64,000 nucleotides of DNA from Campylobacter sp. RM16189 (GTDB lineage Bacteria > Campylobacterota > Campylobacteria > Campylobacterales > Campylobacteraceae): contig NZ_LIWR01000007.1 of NCBI RefSeq assembly GCF_012978815.1, forward strand, positions 1 to 64,000, given 5' to 3'. Under the pieces are notes generated by a model, which was given only the letters and a program-made list of their open reading frames with translations, was not told the origin of the DNA and searched no databases. A program made the translations under genes and the position numbers. Positions 40,645-49,279 of the stretch are shown piece by piece. Within the stretch, counting starts at the first letter, position 1, and the number at the start of each line of letters is the position of its first letter.

Positions 40645-41488
40645 TATAACGGCTGTTGCGATCGGGCATTTTGATGGAGTTCATCGCGGACATAGGCAGC
40701 TTTTGGATCGTTTGGGCGAATTTGGCGGACTAGTTGTTATAGATAAGGATAAAGCCAATCTTACTCCAAAGCTTAAACGCGCTGAATACTCGAGATATCC
40801 TTGCTTTTTATATAATTTTGCAGACATAAAAGGCTTGAGCGGACCTGAATTTATCGATCTTTTAAAAAGAGATTTTAAAAATTTAAAAAAGATAGTCGTG
40901 GGATTTGATTTTAGATTTGGGCGAAACAGAGCGTGGGACAAGTATGATTTAAAGCGAATTTTTGACGGGCAAGTTGATATCGTGCAAGAATATTGTTTTG
41001 ACGGGATGGGTGTGCATAGCTCGGCTATTAGAGAATTTATAAAACAGGGAAAAATTTATGAGGCAAATCACCTACTGGGACGCGAATACTCAATCGAAGG
41101 CGATGTGATCAAAGGTCAAGGAATAGGGCAAAAAGAGCTTGTGCCGACTCTAAATTTGGATGTAAAAAACTATCTTTTGCCTATCGAGGGCGTTTATGCA
41201 ACGCGCACAAGAATCGGCTATAATACCTATGGCTCGGTAACTTTTATCGGCAATCGCTTAAGCACGGATGGCAAATTTAGCGTAGAAACTCACGTGATAA
41301 ACGAAAACATACCAAGTGCCAGCCATGTAGCGGTATGCTTTATCAAGCGACTTCGCGGCAATATGAAATTTAGAAATTTAAGCGAGCTAAAAGAGCAGAT
41401 CAGGCTTGATATCAAGCAGGCTTCGCAGTTTGTGGGAACTTGTGATCTATATATAGACGATAAGATGGTAGTTGGAAGCAGGGCGTAA
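40610..41488 (+). CDS. ribF: Bifunctional riboflavin kinase/FAD synthetase
   Basis: 292 residues. The N-terminal FMN adenylyltransferase domain has 'AIGHFDGVHRGHRQLL' and 'VVGFDFRFGRNRAW'; the C-terminal riboflavin kinase domain has 'GREYSIEGDVIKGQGIGQKELVPTLNL' and 'VYATRTRI'. Converts riboflavin to FMN and FAD. Its start ATG is within the tlyA end, after GGAAGGA. Confidence 0.95.
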   Translation: MPNFSTLLTKSDITAVAIGHFDGVHRGHRQLLDRLGEFGGLVVIDKDKANLTPKLKRAEYSRYPCFLYNFADIKGLSGPEFIDLLKRDFKNLKKIVVGFDFRFGRNRAWDKYDLKRIFDGQVDIVQEYCFDGMGVHSSAIREFIKQGKIYEANHLLGREYSIEGDVIKGQGIGQKELVPTLNLDVKNYLLPIEGVYATRTRIGYNTYGSVTFIGNRLSTDGKFSVETHVINENIPSASHVAVCFIKRLRGNMKFRNLSELKEQIRLDIKQASQFVGTCDLYIDDKMVVGSRA

Positions 41489-41489
41489 G

Positions 41490-42194
41490 ATGAGAGATGA
41501 AATTTTTAAAGAGCCGATAAAAAAGCAGTTTGAATTTGACGCTGCAGTGGCTAGTGTCTTTGATGATATGATAAACCGCTCGGTGCCACACTATGATATC
41601 GCGCAAGGTCTTATCGTGGAATTTCTTGTAAAGACTTTGAAAAAGCAGGCTTGCGTGATCGATCTTGGCTGCTCTACGGCTTCCACGCTACTTAGGCTTT
41701 ATGAGGCAAGAAGTGATCTAAATTTGCGCGGCATAGATAACGCAGCCGCCATGCTTGAAAACGCAAACGCAAAGATAAGAGCGTATGGAGCTAACATAAG
41801 CCTTGAGCTTGCCGATATATTAGAGTGCGATTTAGGTGTGCAAGATGCGGTGCTGATGAACTATACTTTGCAGTTTATCCGCCCTATAAAAAGACAGGAA
41901 TTCGTGGGCAAAATTTATGAGAGCCTAAATGAAAACGGAATTTTCGTCTTTAGCGAAAAGATGATATTTGAAGATAAGACATTAAGTAAAAATATCATCG
42001 AAATTTACGAAAACTACAAGCTAAATCAAGGGTATTCTAAATTCGAAATCGCTCAAAAGCGAGAAGCTCTTGAAAACGTGCTGATACCATACACTGAAGC
42101 CGAAAACAGAGAGCTTGCTTTAAATGCGGGATTTAAGAGTGTGGAGTGCTTGTTTAGATGGGCAAATTTCGCCACATTTATAGCATTTAAGTAG
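41490..42194 (+). CDS. cmoA: Carboxy-S-adenosyl-L-methionine synthase
   Basis: 234 residues from ATG 41490, right after the ribF stop. Motifs fitting CmoA: 'FEFDAAVASVFDDMINRSVPHY', 'VIDLGCSTASTLL', 'MNYTLQFI', 'FSEKM'. It makes carboxy-SAM from SAM and prephenate; CmoB, encoded at 62323-63219, uses this to complete the cmo5U34 wobble modification of tRNA. Last gene of the nudH-cmoA operon. Confidence 0.92.
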   Translation: MRDEIFKEPIKKQFEFDAAVASVFDDMINRSVPHYDIAQGLIVEFLVKTLKKQACVIDLGCSTASTLLRLYEARSDLNLRGIDNAAAMLENANAKIRAYGANISLELADILECDLGVQDAVLMNYTLQFIRPIKRQEFVGKIYESLNENGIFVFSEKMIFEDKTLSKNIIEIYENYKLNQGYSKFEIAQKREALENVLIPYTEAENRELALNAGFKSVECLFRWANFATFIAFK

Positions 42195-42246
42195 TATAAA
42201 AATTTCAAACTAATTTTAGTAATTAGCAAGTAAAATACCTCTTAAG

Positions 42247-42261
42247 AGTTGCGGTGCAACT
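42247..42261 (+). promoter_or_regulatory. Small hairpin in the 5' region of the transglutaminase-like gene
   Basis: AGTTGC-GGT-GCAACT is a perfect 6-bp hairpin 21 bases before ATG 42283, downstream of a possible -10 (GTAAAATAC). It could be an attenuator, a terminator remnant of the cmoA operon without T tract, or nothing. Confidence 0.3.
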
Positions 42262-42282
42262 ATATTTATATAAGGCATTTTC

Positions 42283-43374
42283 ATGCAAAGACGTGATTTT
42301 TTCAAATTTAGTGCGGTTGTCGGTGCGGCTAGTTTTGCGCCTAATGTTGTTTTAGCTAATAGTGAGGCGATTAAGACGCCTAACAAAAATAGAATTTTTG
42401 ACGTTAGCTTAAAGCATAGTTTAAAAGAGCAGGGTAAGCTTAGCAGGCTTTGGGTTCCGCTTCTTGTCGGTAACGAATATCAGCAGCTTGTAAGCAACTA
42501 TGATGTATCGACAAACGCAAAAGAACACTATATCTCAGATCTTGTGATACCTACGCTTTATGCGGGATTTGGCGAAGATGAAAAAGATGCGAATTTAGAG
42601 CTTAAATTTCGTGTCCGGACACAGGAGAGAAATACTGATTTTAGCAAGGTAAATTTCAACGAAAACGAAAAACTTAGCCCTGAGATAGAGTTTTTCTTAA
42701 AACCTACTAAACAAATCCCAAATACAGGCATAGTAAAGCAAAAAGCCGAAGAGATCGTAAAAGGCATAAAGGGCGATCTTGAAAAGGCAAAAGCTATATA
42801 CACTTGGGTGGCAAATACTATGGAGCGGGATAACAGCGTCATAGGATGCGGTCTAGGAGATGTAAAAGCGATACTTGAAAGCGGAAAGCTCGTGGGCAAA
42901 TGCACCGATATAAACTCCGTTTTCGTAGGGCTTTGCAGGGCGGTTGGCATACCTGCTAGAGAGCTCTTTGGCATAAGAGTCGGTCAAAGCAGATTTTCAA
43001 ACGAGATGGGCAAGGCGGATGAAAACGGACTTGCTAAAATTTCAGGCGGACAGCATTGTAGAGCGGAATTTTATCTTAAAGGATACGGCTGGATACCCGT
43101 AGATCCTGCCGATGTTACTAAAGTGCGTCTAGGTGAAAAGCTAAGCAATAGCGATGAGAAATTAAACAAAATTCGCGAATATCTCTTTGGTAACTGGGAG
43201 ATGTGCTGGGTAGGCTTTAACTACGGACGCGACTTCATCTTGAAGCCCGAGCCTGAGCAAATCCCGCTAAATAACTTCGGCTATCCGTATGCGGAAACTG
43301 ACGGAAATACGGCAAATTATTATTCGCCACAAGATTTTAGCTACGACTATACCGCACAAGAGTTAAAAGCTTGA
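42283..43374 (+). CDS. Tat-exported transglutaminase-like protein
   Basis: 363 residues. The twin-arginine signal MQRRDFFKFSAVVGAASFA points to folded export by the Tat system (tatBC are in this window). Transglutaminase-like/cysteine protease core: Cys207 in 'VGKCTDINSVFVGLCRAVGIPAR', His258 in 'GGQHCRAEFYL', Asp274 in 'GWIPVDPADV', a complete Cys-His-Asp triad. Possible activity: amidase, protease or cross-linking in the periplasm; the substrate is unknown. Its stop overlaps the next small membrane protein gene by 4 bases. Confidence 0.85.
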   Translation: MQRRDFFKFSAVVGAASFAPNVVLANSEAIKTPNKNRIFDVSLKHSLKEQGKLSRLWVPLLVGNEYQQLVSNYDVSTNAKEHYISDLVIPTLYAGFGEDEKDANLELKFRVRTQERNTDFSKVNFNENEKLSPEIEFFLKPTKQIPNTGIVKQKAEEIVKGIKGDLEKAKAIYTWVANTMERDNSVIGCGLGDVKAILESGKLVGKCTDINSVFVGLCRAVGIPARELFGIRVGQSRFSNEMGKADENGLAKISGGQHCRAEFYLKGYGWIPVDPADVTKVRLGEKLSNSDEKLNKIREYLFGNWEMCWVGFNYGRDFILKPEPEQIPLNNFGYPYAETDGNTANYYSPQDFSYDYTAQELKA

Positions 43375-43694
43375 GAAGTGTGTTTTTAGCCATCGCTTCG
43401 ATAATAAGTGCTTTTGCGGCTACACTTTGCTGCTTGCCGGCACTTGTTTTTTTGATATTTGGATCTACATTTACTCTTTTTGGTTTTGCCGAGCAGCTAA
43501 GCGAATTTAGAGGGATTTTAAGTATTCTTGCCCTTGTTTGCTTGGCTCTTTCTATATTTTATTTTTTTAAAAAAGATAGAAGTTGCTCGCTTAAAAAAAC
43601 AGGCAAAAAATGGCTTTTGATATATGTTTTTTTAGCTGTTTTTGTGTTTATTTTGCTATCATATCCTGAAGTTTTGGGGGCTATCTATGCGTAA
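43371..43694 (+). CDS. MerT-like small membrane protein
   Basis: 107 residues from TTG 43371, three membrane helices. The first carries a Cys-Cys pair in 'FAATLCCLPALVFLIFGS', the metal-binding signature of the mercuric transporter MerT. Next to it is a MerP-like protein with a CxxC metal-binding motif. No merA, merR or merC accompanies them, so import of another soft metal or a thiol-exchange role is possible. The pair overlaps by 8 bases. Confidence 0.7.
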   Translation: MRSVFLAIASIISAFAATLCCLPALVFLIFGSTFTLFGFAEQLSEFRGILSILALVCLALSIFYFFKKDRSCSLKKTGKKWLLIYVFLAVFVFILLSYPEVLGAIYA

Positions 43695-43959
43695 ATTTAT
43701 CGCTCTTATCTTTCTTTGCGCTTTTTCGTTTGCCGATCAAAAAGTTGTTATTTTGGTTGAGGAGATGCACTGTCCGCTTTGTACGGCTATGGTTAGAAAA
43801 GCGCTATTAAAAGTAGATGGCGTAAAAGAGGTAAAGGCTAGTTTGCGCGATAAGACGGCAGTTGTTAAAACGCTTAAAGATATAAGCGAGCAACAACTCT
43901 TAGACGCGGTAGCAACCACAGGCTATAAAGGTAAGATAATAAACAACTTAAAGGAGTAG
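43687..43959 (+). CDS. Periplasmic heavy-metal-associated (MerP-like) protein
   Basis: 90 residues from ATG 43687; the frame's earlier ATG (43642) lies within the MerT-like gene and would place 15 residues before the signal peptide. Signal peptide MRKFIALIFLCAFSFA, then one HMA ferredoxin-like fold (about 20-88) with the metal site 'EEMHCPLCTAMV' and 'VDGVKEVKASL'. It probably captures a metal ion in the periplasm and hands it to the Cys-Cys of the partner membrane protein. Confidence 0.78.
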   Translation: MRKFIALIFLCAFSFADQKVVILVEEMHCPLCTAMVRKALLKVDGVKEVKASLRDKTAVVKTLKDISEQQLLDAVATTGYKGKIINNLKE

Positions 43960-43961
43960 AA

Positions 43962-45239
43962 ATGCAAAAAAATGACGTTATGAGCGACTTTAAAAAGCTT
44001 TGCGAAATTCCTCATTGTAGCTATGAGACAGAACAGATGAGAGAATTCTTGGTAGAATTTGCCAAATCTCAAGGCTTTAATGTAGATGTGGACGAGCTTG
44101 GAAATATACACGCTCACAAAGGAAATCCTAAAATTTGCCTTCAAAGCCACTATGATATGGTTTGCGTAGGTGCTGCTCCAAAGCTAGAGCTTATCGAAGA
44201 AAACGGGATTTTAAGAGCTAAAAACTCAACTTTAGGTGCAGATAACGGCATAGGCGTAGCCATGATGATGGGTGCGATGAGAGAGTTTGCGAATTTAGAG
44301 TGTCTGTTTACAAATGATGAAGAGGTTGGGCTTGTAGGCGCAAACGGATTTAAAAGTAAGATTATCGCTCCAAATTTGTTAAATTTAGACAGCGAAGAAG
44401 ATGATCGTGTGACTTTAGGCTGCGCAGGCGGTATAAACGTAAGCGCAAAGGTAAGCGATGAAAAAGTTAAAAAAAGCGGAAAAGTTTATGAAGTAAGCGT
44501 TACCGGACTTCCGGGTGGTCACTCGGGTAATGAAATTCATAAAAACATCCCAAGCTCCATAAAGATAATCGGCAAATTTTTAGCCGAAAACGGTTGTGAG
44601 CTGATCAGCCTTGACTTTGGCGAAAGAAGCAACTCTATCCCTGCAAATGCAAGATGTAAGGTGCTTTGCGCGCAAGAGCTAAAATCAGACGGCCTTGTAG
44701 AAGTAGTTGCTCTTAATGAAGATAGTGCCGAGGTGCTGGCTCACAGCGGTAAAATTTTAGCCCTTATCAACTCATTCCCGCAAGGCGTAAGAAGCTATAA
44801 TGTCGAGCTAAATATGGTAAATAACAGCATAAATCTCTCAACCGTCAAGCAAAAAGATGGCTTGGTGGAATTTGACTTCTTCGGAAGAGCTATGACTAGA
44901 GAAGGGCTTGATATCGTAGGTTTTGAGACTAAGACTTTAGCTGATGCTCTTGGCTTTGACGTTAGCGTAAGGGACCGCTCGGCTAACTGGAGTCCGTCGA
45001 TTAGCGAGTTTAGCGAAGTAGTGCTTGAAGAGCTTAAGAAATTTAAGCCTGAAGCTAAATTTTCAGCCGTTCATGCCGGACTTGAATGCGGAATTTTAGT
45101 AAGCAAGCAACCGAGCCTTGAAGCTTGCTCTATCGGACCGAACATCCACTCGCCTCACTCGGTAAACGAGCACTGCGAGATAGAGTCGGTTGAGATGATG
45201 GATAAGGTCGTTAGAAATATAGTTGCACGTATGCAGTAG
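43962..45239 (+). CDS. pepD: M20-family aminoacyl-histidine dipeptidase (PepD-like)
   Basis: 425 residues. Metal-binding sites of the M20/PepD fold are visible: 'CLQSHYDMVC' (His, Asp), 'TLGADNGIG' (Asp), 'FTNDEEVGLVG' (Glu-Glu), 'VSVTGLPGGHSG' and C-terminal 'GPNIHSPHSVNE' (His). Cleaves dipeptides such as carnosine-like or Cys-Gly. AAGGAG at 43951-43956 precedes the ATG. Two bases separate it from the MerP-like gene, so it may share the transcript. Confidence 0.92.
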   Translation: MQKNDVMSDFKKLCEIPHCSYETEQMREFLVEFAKSQGFNVDVDELGNIHAHKGNPKICLQSHYDMVCVGAAPKLELIEENGILRAKNSTLGADNGIGVAMMMGAMREFANLECLFTNDEEVGLVGANGFKSKIIAPNLLNLDSEEDDRVTLGCAGGINVSAKVSDEKVKKSGKVYEVSVTGLPGGHSGNEIHKNIPSSIKIIGKFLAENGCELISLDFGERSNSIPANARCKVLCAQELKSDGLVEVVALNEDSAEVLAHSGKILALINSFPQGVRSYNVELNMVNNSINLSTVKQKDGLVEFDFFGRAMTREGLDIVGFETKTLADALGFDVSVRDRSANWSPSISEFSEVVLEELKKFKPEAKFSAVHAGLECGILVSKQPSLEACSIGPNIHSPHSVNEHCEIESVEMMDKVVRNIVARMQ

Positions 45240-45266
45240 ATTTTTGCATATTAATTAATAATTTTA

Positions 45267-45302
45267 AGTGCAAATCAGTCATGATATGGTTTGATTTGCA
45301 CT
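45267..45302. terminator. Bidirectional terminator between pepD and nth
   Basis: An 11-bp perfect stem AGTGCAAATCA / TGATTTGCACT with a 14-base loop, centred between convergent genes. Confidence 0.8.
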
Positions 45303-45311
45303 CCTTAAATT

Positions 45312-45944
45312 TTAAATTCTCTTATCCTTGCTTTTACAAAGCTCACTCATAAAGCACTCTTCACACTTTGGTTTAACCGCTTTGCAGGTATATCGGCCAA
45401 ATAAGACCATAGCTTGATGAAGTATATTTAGATCAGTTTTAAAAGCCTTGGTTAGATCTATTTCTACGGCTTCAGGAGTCTTAGCGCTGCTTAAACCAAG
45501 TCTATGAGAGACTCTAAATACATGGGTGTCCACAGCCATTAAATTTTCGCCGTTATGCTCTATAAGTACTACATGAGCGGTCTTTTGTCCGACTCCGGCA
45601 AGACTTACCAGATCTTTTTCGTTTAATGGAATCTCTCCGCCGAAATTTTCCATAACACTTTTTGCCATTTTGATTAAATTTTCAGCCTTGTTGTTAAAGA
45701 AGCTGCAACTTTGTATCAGCATCTTTACGCTCGCCAAATTTGCATTTGCCATTGAATTTATATCGGGATATGCCTTAAAAAGCTCAGGTGTTATTAGATT
45801 TACTCTCTTGTCGGTGCATTGTGCAGATAGCATCACACATACTATGAGTTCATATAGGTTTCTAAACTGAAGTTCGCTTCTTGCGTTTTCAAAATTTGCT
45901 AAAAATTTATTTTTTATATTTTGTATATCTTTTTTCGTTCTCAA
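45312..45944 (-). CDS. nth: Endonuclease III
   Basis: 210 residues. Helix-hairpin-helix with catalytic Lys in 'LAGVGQKTAHVV', catalytic Asp in 'MAVDTHVFRVSHRLGL', and the C-terminal [4Fe-4S] loop C-x6-C-x2-C-x5-C (CKAVKPKCEECFMSELC). A glycosylase/lyase for oxidised pyrimidines in base excision repair. Monocistronic, divergent from peb4, a neighbour pair I recall from C. jejuni. Confidence 0.96.
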   Translation of the reverse strand: MRTKKDIQNIKNKFLANFENARSELQFRNLYELIVCVMLSAQCTDKRVNLITPELFKAYPDINSMANANLASVKMLIQSCSFFNNKAENLIKMAKSVMENFGGEIPLNEKDLVSLAGVGQKTAHVVLIEHNGENLMAVDTHVFRVSHRLGLSSAKTPEAVEIDLTKAFKTDLNILHQAMVLFGRYTCKAVKPKCEECFMSELCKSKDKRI

Positions 45945-46012
45945 TGATATTACTCAGCCTTTTTAGTTTAAAATTTCAATGAATTATAACCTATTCTTAA
46001 CAACTTTCTTGG

Positions 46013-46018
46013 TATAAT
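46013..46018 (+). promoter_or_regulatory. -10 promoter of peb4
   Basis: TTGGTATAATCG: consensus TATAAT 29 bases before the peb4 ATG, in an AT-rich spacer, with no well-placed -35 box. Confidence 0.7.
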
Positions 46019-46047
46019 CGAGCGTAAATTTTTTTAAAAGGATTCGC

Positions 46048-46863
46048 ATGATGAATAAGGTTTTGTTTGGAGCTTTGAGTTTAGCGGCTGCTATGAGCCT
46101 AAATGCAGCTGTTTATGCAACTGTTGATGGTATGAATATAGAAGAAAAAGATGTGCAACTTACACTTGGTGCTATGCCTGGAGTAACTATTGAACAACTT
46201 CCTAAAGATACTCAAAAAAAGGTAATAGACGAGACTATAGCTAGAAAGCTTCTTACTAAAGAGGCTAAAAAAAGCGGAATAGAGAAAGATAGCGAATATA
46301 AAAATGCTATAGAGACTTTAAAAGACAATGTAGCGCTAGATGTTTGGATGAGAAAAATTTTTAACGATATTAAAGTAAGCGAAAAAGATGTGAAGGATTT
46401 TTACGATAAAAATAAAGATCAATTTGCAGAGCCTGCACAAGCTAAAGCTAAACATATTTTAGTATCTGCTGAAAAAGATGCAGTTGATATAATAAATCAG
46501 CTAAAAGGTCTAAAAGGAGATGCTTTAGTTAAAAAATTTGAAGAGATAGCCAAAGCTAAATCAATAGATCCCGGTTCAGGCGCTAACGGCGGTGAGCTAG
46601 GCTGGTTTGGTCAATCTCAAATGGTAAAACCATTCGCAGATGCTGCTTTTGCACTTAAGAAAGGTGAAATTACAACAAAACCTGTTCAAACACAGTTTGG
46701 TTATCACGTAATATTTAAAGAGGACTCTAAAAATGCAGGAACAGCTACTCTTAATGAGGTTAAAGGCCACATCGAGAGTAATTTAAAAATGGAAAAATTT
46801 AGAGACGAGATGAAAAAACGTGGCGATGATCTTCGCGCTAAAGCAAAAGTTGAATATAAATAA
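46048..46863 (+). CDS. peb4: Periplasmic peptidyl-prolyl isomerase/chaperone PEB4 (Cbf2)
   Basis: 271 residues with a signal peptide (first about 20, ending LNAAVYA) and SurA-like layout: chaperone helices (about 25-125, 250-271) around a parvulin domain (about 130-230, 'AKAKHILVSAEKDA', 'GGELGWFGQSQMVKPFADAAF', 'TQFGYHVIF'). The Campylobacter PEB4 antigen assists outer-membrane protein folding and affects adhesion. Directly followed by fba after 17 bases. Confidence 0.93.
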   Translation: MMNKVLFGALSLAAAMSLNAAVYATVDGMNIEEKDVQLTLGAMPGVTIEQLPKDTQKKVIDETIARKLLTKEAKKSGIEKDSEYKNAIETLKDNVALDVWMRKIFNDIKVSEKDVKDFYDKNKDQFAEPAQAKAKHILVSAEKDAVDIINQLKGLKGDALVKKFEEIAKAKSIDPGSGANGGELGWFGQSQMVKPFADAAFALKKGEITTKPVQTQFGYHVIFKEDSKNAGTATLNEVKGHIESNLKMEKFRDEMKKRGDDLRAKAKVEYK

Positions 46864-46880
46864 TTAAAAAGAGGTGCAAA

Positions 46881-47945
46881 ATGGGTGTTTTGGATATCGT
46901 AAAGCCAGGAGTTTTGGTAGGAGATGATGTTAATAAACTTTATGAATATGCTAAAAGCGAAGGGTTTGCGATCCCTGCGGTAAATGTTGTAGGAAGTAAT
47001 TCGGTAAATGCAGTATTAGAAGCCGCAAAGACAGCTAAAGCACCTGTTATTATTCAGTTTTCAAACGGTGGAGCCGGATTTTATGCTGGTAAGGCCTGTG
47101 AAAATGCAGCCGTTCTTGGAGCGGTTGCAGGAGCGCAACATGTGCATTTATTGGCTAAGCATTACGGTGTGCCTGTAATCCTTCATACTGATCATGCCGC
47201 AAAAAAATTGCTCCCATGGATAGATGAACTTATTAAATTTAGCCGTGAATATAAGAAATTTCACGGCAAACCACTTTTTAGCTCTCATATGCTTGATCTT
47301 AGCGAAGAGAGTTTAGAAGAAAATATCTCAATTTGCGAAAAATACTTAAAAGAGCTTAGCGAACTAGGAATTAGTCTAGAAATCGAGCTTGGAGTAACCG
47401 GCGGGGAAGAAGACGGTGTCGATAATACTGGCGTAGATAATGCTCTTTTATACACACAACCTGAAGATGTGGCTCTTGCTTACGAAAGACTTGGCAAGAT
47501 AAGCGATAAATTTAGCATTGCGGCCAGCTTTGGTAATGTTCATGGAGTTTATAAGCCAGGAAATGTGGTGTTAAGACCTGAAATATTAAAAAATTCTCAG
47601 GAATTTGTTAGTAAAAAATTTAACACAACTTGCAAAAAACCTGTAAATTTCGTATTTCACGGTGGAAGTGGAAGTGAGTTAAAAGATATTAAAGATGCTG
47701 TTAGCTACGGTGTAATTAAGATGAACATAGATACCGATACTCAGTGGGCGTTTTGGGATGGAGTGAGGGAATATGAACTAAAAAATAGAGCCTATTTGCA
47801 AGGTCAAATAGGAAATCCTGAAGGTGATGATAAACCTAATAAAAAATATTATGATCCTAGAAAATGGCTAAGAGGCGGAGAAGAGTCTATGGTGAAACGC
47901 CTACTTACAGCATTTGAGGATTTAAACTGCTTGAATAGAAATTAA
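46881..47945 (+). CDS. fba: Class II fructose-bisphosphate aldolase
   Basis: 354 residues. Zinc ligands and active site are visible: 'VILHTDHAAKKLL' (His, Asp109-type), 'LEIELGVTGGEEDGVDN', 'FGNVHGVYKPG' and 'FHGGSGSE'. Campylobacter lacks phosphofructokinase, so this enzyme serves mainly gluconeogenesis. AAAGAGGTG precedes the ATG. Followed closely by the motor-like pair. Confidence 0.96.
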   Translation: MGVLDIVKPGVLVGDDVNKLYEYAKSEGFAIPAVNVVGSNSVNAVLEAAKTAKAPVIIQFSNGGAGFYAGKACENAAVLGAVAGAQHVHLLAKHYGVPVILHTDHAAKKLLPWIDELIKFSREYKKFHGKPLFSSHMLDLSEESLEENISICEKYLKELSELGISLEIELGVTGGEEDGVDNTGVDNALLYTQPEDVALAYERLGKISDKFSIAASFGNVHGVYKPGNVVLRPEILKNSQEFVSKKFNTTCKKPVNFVFHGGSGSELKDIKDAVSYGVIKMNIDTDTQWAFWDGVREYELKNRAYLQGQIGNPEGDDKPNKKYYDPRKWLRGGEESMVKRLLTAFEDLNCLNRN

Positions 47946-47953
47946 GGTTGTAT

Positions 47954-49279
47954 ATGGGTTTAAAAAACGATACCTTAGCCGAACTTGCTCTGCCTGAAGC
48001 GCAGAATAGAAAGTCGGCTCTGGTATATTTAAAAATAGTATTTTTGCCGATTGCTATATATGTTATTGTTCTTCTTGGTTATTTTAAAGTTATAGATTTT
48101 AAAGTGGGTCTTCATACTGTCATAATGATGGGTATAATACTTTTTATCGCTTTGATTTTTGCTAAAAACAGCGCCGAGCTTGCCTATTGTCACTTTGAGC
48201 AAAGTGGAGCTGATTTTAAGAGAAATTTAAAAGAGTATATTATCAAACATCTCTTGGTGATCGGAAAAGATACGAAGTCAAACGCTAGTTTCGATGATTT
48301 TGTAGAGTATTATACTAGAAATTTAAGAAATGAAAATTTTGCTTCAGTGGGTGCTGGCATCTTTCCTATGTTTGGAATTTTGGGAACATTTATAAGTATA
48401 GCTTTATCTATGCCTGAGTTTAACTCATCAAATACTATTGGGCTTGAAAAAGAGATTTCAATGCTTTTAAGTGGCGTTGCTACCGCATTTTATGTCTCAA
48501 TTTACGGAATATTCTTAGCTCTTTGGTGGATATTTTTTGAAAAATACGGAATGAGTCGTTTTGAAATTTTAGTTAGAAGACAAAAGAATTCTACAAGTTC
48601 GTTTTTTTGGACTAAAGAAGAGATTGATAGAAGATTTTTGCAAGAAAATTTAAGCCATTTTGAAAAGATAGGTGTAATATTTGAGCATGTAAGCAATCAA
48701 GAATTTTTTGCAGAACTTAATAAGACTATAGATAATAAATTTAAAGTATTTAGCGATATTGTAAAAACAGAGGGAGATGCTGTAAAACTTAGCAGCGAAC
48801 ATATAAAACAGACCATGACAGCCCTTTTAAAATCCTCAAAAGATCAAAGGGATCTAGTTAAAATTCATGCCGAAATTTTAAATGTTATCAACAAATTTAA
48901 TATCAATATCAAAGATATGCAGATGAAATTTTCAGAGCAGTATAATAAGCTTTATGATGTAGGAAATGAGCGCATATTAAAGCTTGAAAAAAGCGTTATA
49001 GATTTAGAAAATAATATTAAAAATTTCAACACCTCACTTAATACTTTTAGCGATGAGATATTGGAAAAACAAAAACAAGCTATGGATGGATTTAAGACTA
49101 GCCTAATAGAAGGAATGAGTGCTTTTAAAGAGGCTTTTAATGAAGAAAATATAGCCTATGATGACAATATAAATCTTATTAATGAGCTAAAACAGGATAT
49201 TGACGAGCTTGATAAAGAAGCAAGTGAGATCTTGCAAACAATAGAAAAAGCAAGCATGTTAAATGAAGATAAGAAATAG
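47954..49279 (+). CDS. MotA/ExbB/ZorA-like proton channel protein
   Basis: 441 residues from ATG 47954, with AAGG at 47944-47947; the TTG at 47948 is less well spaced. Four membrane helices: about 24-45, 50-70, 130-155 and 172-197; helix 3 has the family pattern 'MFGILGTFISIALSMP'. A C-terminal cytoplasmic tail of about 240 residues is rich in coiled coil (for instance KSVIDLENNIKNF). The next gene encodes a MotB-like partner. The long tail is like ZorA of Zorya defence systems, but no zorC, zorD or zorE follows. I recall an orthologous pair next to fba in C. jejuni. Likely a proton-driven envelope motor of unknown function. Confidence 0.75.
   Translation: MGLKNDTLAELALPEAQNRKSALVYLKIVFLPIAIYVIVLLGYFKVIDFKVGLHTVIMMGIILFIALIFAKNSAELAYCHFEQSGADFKRNLKEYIIKHLLVIGKDTKSNASFDDFVEYYTRNLRNENFASVGAGIFPMFGILGTFISIALSMPEFNSSNTIGLEKEISMLLSGVATAFYVSIYGIFLALWWIFFEKYGMSRFEILVRRQKNSTSSFFWTKEEIDRRFLQENLSHFEKIGVIFEHVSNQEFFAELNKTIDNKFKVFSDIVKTEGDAVKLSSEHIKQTMTALLKSSKDQRDLVKIHAEILNVINKFNINIKDMQMKFSEQYNKLYDVGNERILKLEKSVIDLENNIKNFNTSLNTFSDEILEKQKQAMDGFKTSLIEGMSAFKEAFNEENIAYDDNINLINELKQDIDELDKEASEILQTIEKASMLNEDKK

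Noticed and set aside
43371..43959. Mercury resistance operon
   Set aside because: Only MerT-like and MerP-like proteins are present; no reductase or MerR regulator.
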